Origin: Tethya wilhelma
Lineage: Eukaryota; Porifera; Demospongiae; Tethyida; Tethyidae
Assembly: GCA_964030475.1 (NCBI GenBank)
Contig: CAXIPT010000003.1
Span: forward strand, 10,493,953 to 10,557,952
Length of the DNA: 64,000 bases
Direction: 5' to 3'
Below are positions 47,725 through 57,712 of the stretch, in pieces. Within the stretch, counting starts at the first letter, position 1; each line of letters begins with the position of its first letter. The notes below the pieces were generated by a model. It made no database searches. It was not told where the DNA came from and saw only the letters and a list, made by a program, of their open reading frames with translations. The translations under genes and the position numbers were made by a program.

Positions 47725-50700
47725 CACCTGCACACACCTACACACAACAGATGTTGGTCCTACGTTGGCAATCAAAACAGGGGTGCTCAGAGAGTCTCCC
47801 TCGGCTTGCGCTCCCAGAAGTACTGCAAGAGAGTGGGTGTCATTCTTCATGAGCTGGGTCATGCCATTGGCTTCTATCATGAGCAGTGCCGTCCCGATAG
47901 AGATGATTACGTCACTGTGCATTGGGAGAATATTGACAAGTCTCTTTGGAAGTACTTCTGGAAGCAGAGTCCAGAGAGAGTGACTAACTTCTCACTTCCG
48001 TACGACTACCACAGCATAATGCACTACCCTGAGATTGTGAGTTGTGTGTGTACACTTGTGTATGTATCGAATATGAGTTATACTGTATAGTGGGAAACTT
48101 TCCTGGGGTTTAACTTTATAGATTGTCACGTTTTAATCGAAAACCCGAGAAATAGAGTTGCTTTGATTTAGAGCACCTGAAAAACCTACTGAATCAAAAT
48201 GTACAGTGAGTATTGTCATATAGAATCTATACGATTGTGGTCCAAGTCAGGCCTACGTTGTTCAAACTATAACAAAGTAGATATCATTTGAATCCTCTCA
48301 GTGTGCTAAATTCAATAGTAAGGGTTGCAGTCTTGTCCAACCCTCCTAGACTCCAATATGGCCTTTTTGTGGCCTTTTTTTGGATATACCGTAAACGTGG
48401 AAATATTGGCAGGCATTTAATTTGGCGATTTTGCTCAGACCGCTTCCCACAAAAATATTGGCTTTTTTAAATTTGGCGTTTTCCTCCCTTGCATACTGTA
48501 TTGCAATAGAGTGAAAAACAGTTTACACGCATTTAATTTGGTGGTTTTTGCACCGATCGCCAAAACGCCAATATTTCCACTTTTACGGTATTTTTACGTA
48601 TTGTTTGTTAGTGAATTGTTGTACAACAAAAAGTTGCACAATTGTAATCAGCTTGAAAATGCCTTCCAAATGATACATGGATTTTCATGTTTAATGTGGT
48701 TTTGTAACAAACTTTATTTTGTGATCATGGCTTTCCCTAAACTAAAGCAACTACGCTGGTACCTCAGACCACAGACCAAAGACATGTGACCTCAGTGGGA
48801 CTTGCTGCATACTGGAGTCTCAGTACAGATGGTCTTTTGTATGCATACGTACATGTTCAGTTGTGCATGCTAGTTGAGTGTGGCGAGGCTTATGTACCAT
48901 AGGTGCCTTCATTTATGATGTATATTTATGATCATCTCTACTATTATGGCAGGCCTTCTCCAACAACGGTGAGCCCACCCTGATAGCTAAGAGTCCTGCT
49001 GTGTCGTTCATGGGCCAGAGGGACAGACTCAGCCCTCTTGACATCAAACAGGCTAACTTCCTTTACAACTGCCCAGGTAGATGTGTATGTATTTATGTGG
49101 GTATACCAGTTGCTTCTCCTTGTCGTTTGAGGTAGATCCCATACTATTTTGTGTCTGTTTGTATATAATATAAATCCTTATTGTGGATTTGGGCCTGAGC
49201 TTGTATACTGTATAGCAGGAAAGTCTGCAGGGTTTAACGTAGTTTTTGTGGATCACGATCTACTTGCGAAATTCTACATTACACGTATAGGCGTTACATA
49301 GCTCATCCGTAGAAGTTAAAATGCAAAAAAATGTTTGATGAGAGTTGTCCACGAAAGTCAAACCCCACGATACTTTCTCCCTATACTGTAATACACAATC
49401 ACTTGAACACATTTTGCCTGCATGGTGTTAGCAAGTTAAATTTTTTGTTGTTTCCCCCAATATCTCTAGTGACAAGAAACAGTACCATTGTCCGCAGCAA
49501 TGAGACCAGCTGGGAAATCCCCTCTGAAGCATTCCTCATCCGCAACCATCTCACCCTCACTTGTCTCGTTGCCGTTAAAGCACCATCATCACAAGATCAG
49601 GCCACACCCACTTTTCACTACCGACACCACTATCACGTCGTACTCACCACATGCGACCCATCCTCGTACGAACAATACTGGCAGTGGAGTGGGAACCACT
49701 CTATAGTCCATCTGGGAACACTCCTGTGTCTGACGGGCAGTGTGAGCAATGCTGATGACGGAACTGAGACCAACCACGTATTCTTATCTGCTTGTAGTGA
49801 GAGAGAGATGTCAGATCAATCATGGAGCTGTGCTGGGAGGTTTATCGAACAACCCGACCGTGGAAGATGCTTGAGTGTGTCTAACTTGCCACCAAGTGAT
49901 GGTGAAAATGAGCCAACCTCACACACCATTCGGAGGAGGAGGGAGGAGTCTTTGGATGACATCGCTCACGAGCTGGGCCAGTTCCTCCAGGACTTGGAGG
50001 ACTATGACAACCAGGGGGAGACTGAGTACGGTGGAGACGGTAGCAAAGATGATGAAACTGAAATGTCTGGGTCGTACAATGGTTCCAGTGTGGTGTCGAT
50101 GAGTTATTGCGACGGTGAGAGCAAGCTACAGATGTGGAGTGCAGTCCAGGGGAGTCAAACTATGTACCATAATATGACACTCGGTAATGACACAGAGCAC
50201 ATTGATCAGAACAGCAACAGAACAGGAGGAGATGCATTGGGACTCAATGAAACTGAGGGAAATGAAAATCTATCGATTTATAATGAAAGTGATTCCATTT
50301 GCTCATCTCCGTTTGCTGCCTCCCACGAGCTCAGGCAGTGCTACGCTGAGAGCATGGACACGGACTTGCACTCTAGTAGGAGTTGGATCAACTGCACACA
50401 CTTTGGCTACTACGTTGCCGGCTTCTACTCCACCCAGTCCTCGACAGAGACCAACGAGGGATTCTTGACGGGACTACGATGCTGTGGCACGAGTGTGGTG
50501 TTCACGGGCCAGCCCAACTCCCCTCCCTCCCCCACTCACCACGAGGTGTGCAAGAGTGTGGACTGGTGGAACTATAGGGACACCTTGGTGAGCAAGGGAT
50601 GGTTCCTGTGTCCGAGGGGAATGTTTCTGAAAGGGTTCGACATTTCCACTAATAGGAATGGGAATCACGTCATTCAAAATGCCAAATGTTGTAGACCGAC

Positions 50701-50875
50701 CTCGAGTCCCGTCGTATATGAGCACTGCTACACTGAACATGCTCAGAGTGTTCTCGATACGAGGGTACATGGGTGTCGTCTGGAAGGCTACCAAGTGACA
50801 GGCATTTATAAGAAGAGGAGTGGGAAGAGTGATGGGAGAAACGTTGAAGAGGTCACCTGCTGTATGCACGTCTAA
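45467..50875 (+). CDS. Astacin metalloprotease with lectin-like and Cys-rich C-terminal extension
   Basis: Exons 45467-45725, 46904-47116, 47266-47386, 47751-48036, 48953-49076 and 49470-50875 join in phase (802 residues; an upstream ATG at 45362 is possible). The N-terminus has a signal peptide (FFPGFLALEIALLMASLIF) and a propeptide region. The catalytic domain carries the zinc motif HELGHAIGFYHEQCRPDRD and the Met-turn SIMHY, so it should be active and secreted. The large last exon adds a region with a beta-trefoil look (QYWQWSGN, LLCLTGSV, GRCLSV), an acidic Asn-rich linker with many N-glycosylation sites, and three Cys-rich repeats each ending in a CC pair (LRCCG, AKCCR, VTCCM). Typical astacins carry CUB, EGF or ShK domains instead. 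Likely role: extracellular matrix or defence proteolysis (inference). Confidence 0.88.
47422..47643. mobile_element. CCGTGTAGTGAGAAA MITE
   Basis: Diverged member of the CCGTATAGCGGG family: ends CCGTGTAGTGAGAAATTTTC and GAAAATTTTCCACTAGACGG with TA flanks; intron 3 of the astacin gene. Confidence 0.8.
47670..47720. repeat. (CT)n microsatellite
   Basis: About 25 CT units, part of the polypyrimidine tract before the acceptor of the astacin catalytic exon. Confidence 0.92.
48389..48598. mobile_element. CCGTAAACGTGGAAATATTGGC MITE
   Basis: Ends CCGTAAACGTGGAAATATTG and CAATATTTCCACTTTTACGG, TA-flanked; intron 4 of the astacin gene. Confidence 0.85.
49209..49387. mobile_element. CTGTATAGCAGGAAA MITE, eroded
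   Basis: Ends CTGTATAGCAGGAAAGT and ACTTTCTCCCTATACTG; intron 5 of the astacin gene. A half copy starts near 48084. Confidence 0.7.
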
Positions 50876-51333
50876 AGAGGTTTATTGACTTGAAAATAAT
50901 GTAATGAGTTTACTTTTATGCTGTTTACATTGTACAATGTCATGTTTATATTACTGAGTGTTGATGTCTATAATTTACTAGCTAGCTATAATTATATACG
51001 TGGTGCAAGTAGTTCAAGCTAAAAAATATACTAATGTTTATGACGTAGACATTCAAGTAAATTAGGATTGATTTGATCGATTTTTATTATATAGCTGATC
51101 AAATGACTTAATTACTAATTCATCAAACATTGTGTATAAGTGAATTAAAATATATCCAGACAATACTGACCAATTAATAATTAATATTATTGAGCATGCA
51201 AACATAAAAGTCAATGCTAAAATCATATAACCTGTATACACACAGAGATTATAACAATTATGTGACACCCTGTACAAAAATCAATAAATTATTACACACA
51301 GCCTATAATCAAAACACATCTCGATCAAGGAGC
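50876..51333. other. Intergenic between convergent genes
   Basis: AT-rich spacer between the convergent astacin and TTC7 3' ends. No gene, hairpin or clear repeat was seen. Confidence 0.5.
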
Positions 51334-53706
51334 TCATGATGATGGTATAAAAGATGACAGTACAGCTGAAAACGGCTGGATGGGAGAACTCTGTTCGAGA
51401 TCCAACGCAGTCCTGAGACAATCGGCACTCAACTCACCGTGATTCTGAGCCGAGAACACTTTACCCAACCAGTACCATGCCTCGTGGTTCAACTGATCAA
51501 TAGACGTTGCCTCCTGGAGGTACTTCTCAGCTTCCTTGATCTTATCCGAGCGGTACAGCAACTGTCCAATGAGAGTTAGTGCCGTAGGGTTCCCAGGTTG
51601 GAGGGAAATAGCATTGCGGTACTGCTCCAGTGCCTGATCAGTGTGTCCTTCGGCAAGCAGCACCCGTCCGTGGGTTATGAGCACAGAGGAGAGGTGCGGC
51701 GCTAGGTACTGAGCTTCACGAACACACGACAGAGCATCGGGGATCTTTCCGGCCGAGATGAACACTTCGGCGATGGTGCACCAGATTCTTGCCTGGAGCA
51801 AGTTGGGTTGGTTTGGAGTGGAGTTGCGATTCAAGCTAAAGTGGGAGGAGCCGGTATCGGAGGCAATGTCGGGACTGACTCCGTCATTGGTGGCCGACCT
51901 CTCGAACGTTGTGAGGGGAATATCAGAGAGGGAGTGGCGGTCTTGTGTCACGATCCCTATCAATCCTTTTGTCTCCTTGGCAAAGAGTTTTTGCCACAGT
52001 TGTAAAGCGTGTTTGCATGTCTTGAGGGCTTGGTGCGAGTTCACAAGGATGACTTCTAGTTTTGTCTTGCATTCGAGCAAACCAAAGTTCTCAGGTTGTT
52101 TCTGAAGAGCAAAGTCACAGACTTTCAACGCTTCTGAGTAGTGCTTCTGAGCTGAGAGAATGAGTGTGAGCAGGTGGAGACAACTTGTGTGTCCAGCATT
52201 GAGGGTGAGAGCACGCTGGACTTCTGTCGTTGCTCGTACGAGTTCACGTGACTCGGCAAACTGAAGAGCAAGATGAAATGAAAAGTCGACATTTTGGGGG
52301 TCCAATTCACAGGCCTTCTTCAAGTGTGTAACACCAATCTTGTGTAGCTCTCCACGTTTCTGTGAGGATATTTCCCTTGTAGTTAAGACTGTGTATCCAC
52401 GACCCAACAAGAACTCAACTCGAGGCTCAAGAAAGTGGTTTTCAACGACTTCAGATGCCATTTTTGCCCATTTTACACACAGCTCGGGTTGCTTGACCTT
52501 TTCAACGGCAAAATTGGCAGCTGTTGCAAGTATCAATGGATCCTTTGGCGACAGACTGATGCACTCATGGAAAACAGCCAGGGCTTGTTCATCTTGACCG
52601 CTGGACACCAGGGCCAGTGCAAACTGGAACCAAATGTGTGGCATATCACAGGCAAACTTTAAGCTTTCTTCCAACACCTGAACCAGCTGGGTCTTCACCT
52701 TAGCGTCGGTATAAGCCAGCGTCGCCAAATCAAAGATCAGAGCAGGAGAAGGCACGGGATCAACCCTACTCACTGTCCACGTATTAATGACCGTCTTTGC
52801 AATCAGCGATACCAAGATGGCCTCTTCCTCCAGATGGGTTGGTGAGTAGAGAGAAGAGTGGGGGGTCAGGGAGGGCCTCCGAGCTGGAGATTTGTGTGAC
52901 GCTGGCGAGGAATGGAAGAGAAGGAGGGAGGCTAGACTAGTGGCACATACCAGTCGTGCATCTTGGAGGACTGCTTCATCGCCAGCGTGCAGTACGGATC
53001 GATACATCTCGAGAGCACGATTTCGAGAATTCGTTGTCATTGCTAGGAGAGGACCCCTCTTGATTACGGTCTTAATTGCGTGTAGTATTGCCGGATGCTG
53101 TGGGGAGGTGAGACCAGGCAACAGTTTCACCTGGTGGACGAGCTTGAGTGCATGTTGGAGGGATGCTTCATATGCACTGATCGCTTGTAACAACTGATAA
53201 AATCGATCTTTCCCTGCGGCTGTCATTTCGAAGCCCATTGCCTGGTAGAGGTATCCCTCCGCAAGAACCTTGCATGTGTGAAGCAGAGAAATATCGGCGG
53301 TGCTCTGGACTTCCTGTAGAGCGTCTAAAGCCAGTCTGTACTCTCCTTGTATCCATAAGAGCTGTCCATGTTTGATCTTGGCTAGTTGAATAAGTGATGC
53401 ATCGTGTCCAGGTTGACACATATCTATACACTTCTTTAGCTTTGACTCTGCTTCTTTTAGAAGGTTGTCCGGGTGAACAGAACTGGCGGATGAGGATTGG
53501 CCTTGTGCAACGGCTGCATCCAGACCTACCAAGTAGCATTCTAACAATTCAACCCCTTGAACGAAGCTTGTGAAAGCTTCAGGTATGATCTGCTTCTTTT
53601 TGACCTTCTTCAAAGTTTGCTCGATATCTTTCCATCTTCCTTCGTAGAGTGGCTTGTCTAGCTCGTCCAGAAGTGAAGAAACTGTCTTGTACTTGCTTTT
53701 AGCCAT
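51334..53706 (-). CDS. TTC7: TTC7, PI4K complex scaffold (intronless)
   Basis: TTC7 is a tetratricopeptide-repeat scaffold that, with EFR3 and FAM126/hyccin, holds PI4KIIIalpha at the plasma membrane for PI4P synthesis. The ATG at 53706 (MAKSKYKTVSSLLDELD) gives 790 residues; the open frame begins upstream at a GTG without a Met. The N-terminal helices, the QGVELLECYLVGLDAA block, a central TPR array (YTVLTTREISSQKRGELHK) and the C-terminal LDLEQSSPIQPF motif match the family (human 843-858). The whole gene is one exon, unlike the many-exon vertebrate genes, so it is either an old retrocopy that took over or intron loss. No frame break is seen. Confidence 0.9.
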   Translation of the reverse strand: MAKSKYKTVSSLLDELDKPLYEGRWKDIEQTLKKVKKKQIIPEAFTSFVQGVELLECYLVGLDAAVAQGQSSSASSVHPDNLLKEAESKLKKCIDMCQPGHDASLIQLAKIKHGQLLWIQGEYRLALDALQEVQSTADISLLHTCKVLAEGYLYQAMGFEMTAAGKDRFYQLLQAISAYEASLQHALKLVHQVKLLPGLTSPQHPAILHAIKTVIKRGPLLAMTTNSRNRALEMYRSVLHAGDEAVLQDARLVCATSLASLLLFHSSPASHKSPARRPSLTPHSSLYSPTHLEEEAILVSLIAKTVINTWTVSRVDPVPSPALIFDLATLAYTDAKVKTQLVQVLEESLKFACDMPHIWFQFALALVSSGQDEQALAVFHECISLSPKDPLILATAANFAVEKVKQPELCVKWAKMASEVVENHFLEPRVEFLLGRGYTVLTTREISSQKRGELHKIGVTHLKKACELDPQNVDFSFHLALQFAESRELVRATTEVQRALTLNAGHTSCLHLLTLILSAQKHYSEALKVCDFALQKQPENFGLLECKTKLEVILVNSHQALKTCKHALQLWQKLFAKETKGLIGIVTQDRHSLSDIPLTTFERSATNDGVSPDIASDTGSSHFSLNRNSTPNQPNLLQARIWCTIAEVFISAGKIPDALSCVREAQYLAPHLSSVLITHGRVLLAEGHTDQALEQYRNAISLQPGNPTALTLIGQLLYRSDKIKEAEKYLQEATSIDQLNHEAWYWLGKVFSAQNHGELSADCLRTALDLEQSSPIQPFSAVLSSFIPSS

Positions 53707-53906
53707 CGTTTGATCACCTGTCTGTAGCTTGCTTGTCTGATGTTTGACCTCTCCGAAATTACTTCCTTTCTTGTCACGTGAAAGTAGATAAACCACGCCC
53801 GCGAGAGCTCCGCCCACTTACAAGAAATGATTAATGGTGGCCAGGAGCACAATACCCTCAAGCATCATTTACCCCTCGACTTGCCTAAGCAACTATCTCG
53901 TTCAAA
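53707..53906. promoter_or_regulatory. Shared bidirectional promoter region
   Basis: Exactly 200 bp separate the divergent start codons of TTC7 and the leucine-rich-repeat-like gene. It contains TCACGTGA near 53775 (an E-box) and GC-richer sequence than its surroundings. Confidence 0.4.
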
Positions 53907-56065
53907 ATGCACGAAGAATGCGATGTCCAGCAACGAATGCTGGCATTTGGACGTGAAATCGAAGTGAAAGACCTTTTGAATTCCATCCAGCAATGTAAGA
54001 AGATTATTCCAAGTACATCACTGTTTAACATTGTAATCATGAGTGGATTGATCAAACATGAATAATACATGACCTTGTATTTTCACTTAAGATGGTACAT
54101 TCAGGCTCAGTACTCACTCTAAAGAAGATCATTCTACTGAACATCATATCGGATTTGAGGAGTTACCATCCCGATGCATTGGCACGGCTGCCTCCAATGG
54201 TACGTCTCAAACTACTGATGAACATTCCAGTAGCAGATATGTGGTGCCTTGAGCACTCCCGAGTGGCTGAAGGCATCGATATGGAGCACATCTGGACAAC
54301 AATCCTCACAACACGAATGGGAAAGAGCATCTTGAGAGAGGAGTACAAATCAATCCTCTACGCTCTACCTCTGCCTCCAAGAGAAGTCTACATGGAAGGG
54401 TTAGGATACCTAATCCTAAATGAAGAAATACTGCTCGAGGGATACCGGAATCACATGCAGAATTTCTTTGATCTTGTCTTCTCCGTGAGACACTGTCTGG
54501 GCATCAAAGATTGGAAAGATTTCCTGAGGAAGGATCCACAATGGAAGTCCAAGTTTGTCACACTCAATGACGAAGGAGCTGCTATTCCCATCAAAAAGTT
54601 TTTGGAGTACTACAAGCCAGCAGTGGCGGACGTAAGCCTCTTGAATCTCCTTGTGGATGACTGTCATTATCTTCCGAAACAGGCCAGTATTCTTGCTTCA
54701 CGTTTCATCCAAACTTCATTCTGGAAAGAGATCACCTACCCTATTGTACTGGTGAAGCTAAGGCAGTACCTGATGAGAGTAGAGACATTGACGTTTGCAG
54801 CATTGACTGATGGTAGACCTTGCCCGGCTGAGATTCGCAATCAGTACACCACTGCTCTTTACTTCATACTTGCCGAAATGTTAGCCGTCCAGCAATATCC
54901 CATTTTATGTGATTTCCAGCTACAATCAGCTAACATTGAAATGCTCACTTCTCTCCTGGGAAATATAACTCCTCTCTTTGCATCAACTGAAATGGACAAA
55001 TATGTCAATCACAAACCATACGAGTCTTTACGAGAGCTCACTCTCATTTCTCAAGAGAAGATCTGTTCCAATTCTACCAGTTTACCAGATGCCCAGCTCT
55101 GTGACAGCATTTCACGTATCCTCCACTCTCAGAGAAACCTGGAGAAGTTTCTGCTTGAAGGTATTAACCTTGCTTATCCCATCACAACTCTAGCGACACT
55201 GCCTGAAGCTTTGACAATGTTCATTCAACGGACAAATGAAAAGAGACTCACTTTAGCAACCCTGCCGCTCAGCTTTCCTCTCTTTAAAATGATCGTGGAG
55301 GCTTTTCTTTGCTTGCAGTCAATACACAGACAATCGCTCTGTTTTTCTGACGTGACAATTCACAAAGCCTCACTCCCACCTTCAAAAGAAGTGAAAACCA
55401 ATCCAGTCACAATGTCAAAATTGGACTACCATTCCAAGTCCATCAAGCTCTATCAGATGTACCTTCACCCTCAGGTCATCTTCTGGTTCTTTGACAAGCA
55501 CCACAAGTTTTTCCTTCACAAACTTGAACTGGACTCAGTCACCACTCACGAAAACATGAGCCTCATCACTGCCATTGCCCGTCACGATCACCTACTTGTC
55601 GAACATCTTGTCCTCTCAAACATCAAGATTCAACACTGTCATGTGGTCGCCAAAGACTTTCAACTTCTCATGACAAAGAATCGACTGAAGGTGCTGAGCA
55701 TCACAAAGTGTAACATTGGAGTCAGTGGTGTTCTACAAGACATCACCACAGCACTAACCCGACTCTACTTCTGGCCAGGCACGTTTGTACAAGTTCTAGA
55801 TCTGAAGGAGAACAAGCTAGGATCAGAGACAGATGCACACATTCGAGATTTTTTTGTGGCTCTGTTTCGTCTTTGGAAGCTACAAAGAATAAGTCTGGAT
55901 ATTTCAAGCAATGGTCTCAAGCCTCATCATTTCTACAATATTTGTGATATTTGGAAGATGTATTCTTTTGGGGAGAAACTGAGACAACTCAACTGTAGGG
56001 GAAACAGAATGGAGTGGAAGCAGAAGAACAGTGTTGGCCTACTGGCACAATGGGTGTTTGTGTGA
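53907..56065 (+). CDS. Leucine-rich-repeat-like protein, possibly LRRC41/F-box type
   Basis: A short first exon (53907-53994, MHEECDVQQRM) joins in phase to 54105-56065 using the TTCAG acceptor at 54104; total 682 residues. The N-terminal region (ARLPPMVRLKLLMNIPVADM ... GIDMEHIW) has the pattern of an F-box or BC-box type helix bundle as in LRRC41. The C-terminal third has irregular leucine-rich repeats (HLVLSNIKI, LKVLSITKCNIG, VLDLKENKLG, RISLDISSNGL). A role as substrate receptor of a cullin ubiquitin ligase would follow from the arrangement but is not proved. It is neither secreted nor membrane-bound by sequence. Confidence 0.65.
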
Positions 56066-56224
56066 CAACCCGAAAATAGTGTATTATTCAAAATTTAAAA
56101 TTTAATTACTAGATAATCATTAATTTACTATAGTATCATAGTTGTCTAGGAATAACAAAAAAACATAATCATTATAATTGCATGTGTATGGAATTTTGTG
56201 CATTTATACTCAGCATTATAATCT

Positions 56225-57159
56225 CTATCGAACATAAAGTTCAATAATTTCAAGATATATATCTTCATTGTACCTGTCTTGATTTCGACAAATTCGTAAC
56301 TCAATATCATCAGTGGTGATGCTAGGAAGCTCTCTCTCAAACCATGGTAGGTTTGGATTATCACAACAGGAAGTGGATGGAGCACAGTTCTCACCATCCC
56401 ATAAGGCATTTGATAACACTACTTGATCTGTTGAACTAGCTTCTGTACTATGGGTGCCAATATCACAGTAGTATGCATCCCCTACAAATGATGGAATGTG
56501 TTGTGATTCATCATAATTTGGAAAGGTGCACGGGCATTGCCAGTTTTCTTGTGATGAAAGATGATATCCTGAAGCAAATGTCCAAATATGATTGCGAGGC
56601 CTTCCATGAGTTATTGAAACACCATCTACATAACTGTTGTCAATTGTAAAAGTCGTTCCATCACCAAATGCATTTGTTGAATAATATTGATAACCTATAA
56701 CTTTTCCTCGCACCCATTTGTATTTCATTCCATTTACAGGAAATATTACTGAATCACACCCTTCTCTATCAGATGAACGTCGACAAAGTCTTTTTGATCC
56801 AGTGTTATTTGTGAATAGTCCTCCTGGGCAAGTAGCATTATATCTACTCTTGCTACGGTTGTCCAACTTGTAGAATCACTGCAATATTGTCTCTGTGCAA
56901 TACCATTGTTTAGAATCCAGTACTCTCCATCATCTTGGCATGGTTTGATCTGCTTGATTTCTTCACAAGAATAGGCGGCATATTGAGAACTCTCTCCAAT
57001 GTAACGTTGTCTTTGTACCTCCTGTTTAACTAGATCTTTAATATCATCTACTAAACTTGGACGAAACACAGAACTGGTGAAATTGCATGTCTCACCAGAA
57101 CTAGCAAATATAATTTTCAAGCAGAATGATAGACAAACTAGTACTATTATCAGCTTCAT
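56225..57159 (-). CDS. Secreted intelectin/fibrinogen-like protein (one apparent frameshift)
   Basis: The ATG at 57159 opens a signal peptide (MKLIIVLVCLSFCLKIIFAS). A helical segment and a fibrinogen-like opening (SCEEIKQIKPCQDDGEYWI) follow, then a Cys-rich domain shared with the gene at 57713: YVDGVSITHGRPRNHIWTFA, CPCTFPNY, YYCDIG, a CC pair and DDIELRIC. The two parts are in different frames; the break is at about 56838-56842, where one extra A would restore alignment with the paralogue. No intron fits. Either a recent lesion or a sequencing error. Predicted role: secreted carbohydrate or matrix recognition (inference). Confidence 0.75.
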
Positions 57160-57712
57160 TTCGACTTTAAATTTAATCTGATTATAATGTTATTCCAACT
57201 GAGATTAATGATCTGTATCTAATAACTGATCAACTCTAGATTTCTATAATAATGTAGTACAGACACTGTGTCTGGGTCACCTGGGTCAACACAATTGTTA
57301 TGGTTAGCTAAGAAGACGTACAACAGACTAACAAGTATCTGAAGTATAGCCCTTAGTAACAAGCTTGTATTATAGTATCACATGCAGGTATGTACATGGT
57401 GAATGTATACCCATCTGTTGTTGACAACAGCTGCTGTTTGTACAAACATGGATATTATAGCTACGGTACAAACCACTACTACATCTGTCAGGAGTCACAT
57501 AGCTGTGTACAACAAACACCAATGCATGGTTCACACCACTGGTACATTCTTAGTAAAGGCTTCCCATGCACAACACAATAGCATATTATACACATGCATC
57601 GTGTGATCATCAGTGAGACCAGTTTTGTTTATCGGCCTGGTCAAATTGACAATTATTTTTCTTAGACTATCTATAGCTATCTGGCTCAGCATTCCGCAGT
57701 GATTTGAATGAA
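57160..57712. other. Intergenic between divergent lectin-like genes
   Basis: No supported gene. It must contain both promoters. Small reading frames around 57390-57606 lack any family or splice support. Confidence 0.45.

Noticed and set aside
53706..53817. Upstream extension of TTC7
   Set aside because: The frame is open but contains no ATG, and it would run into the shared promoter.
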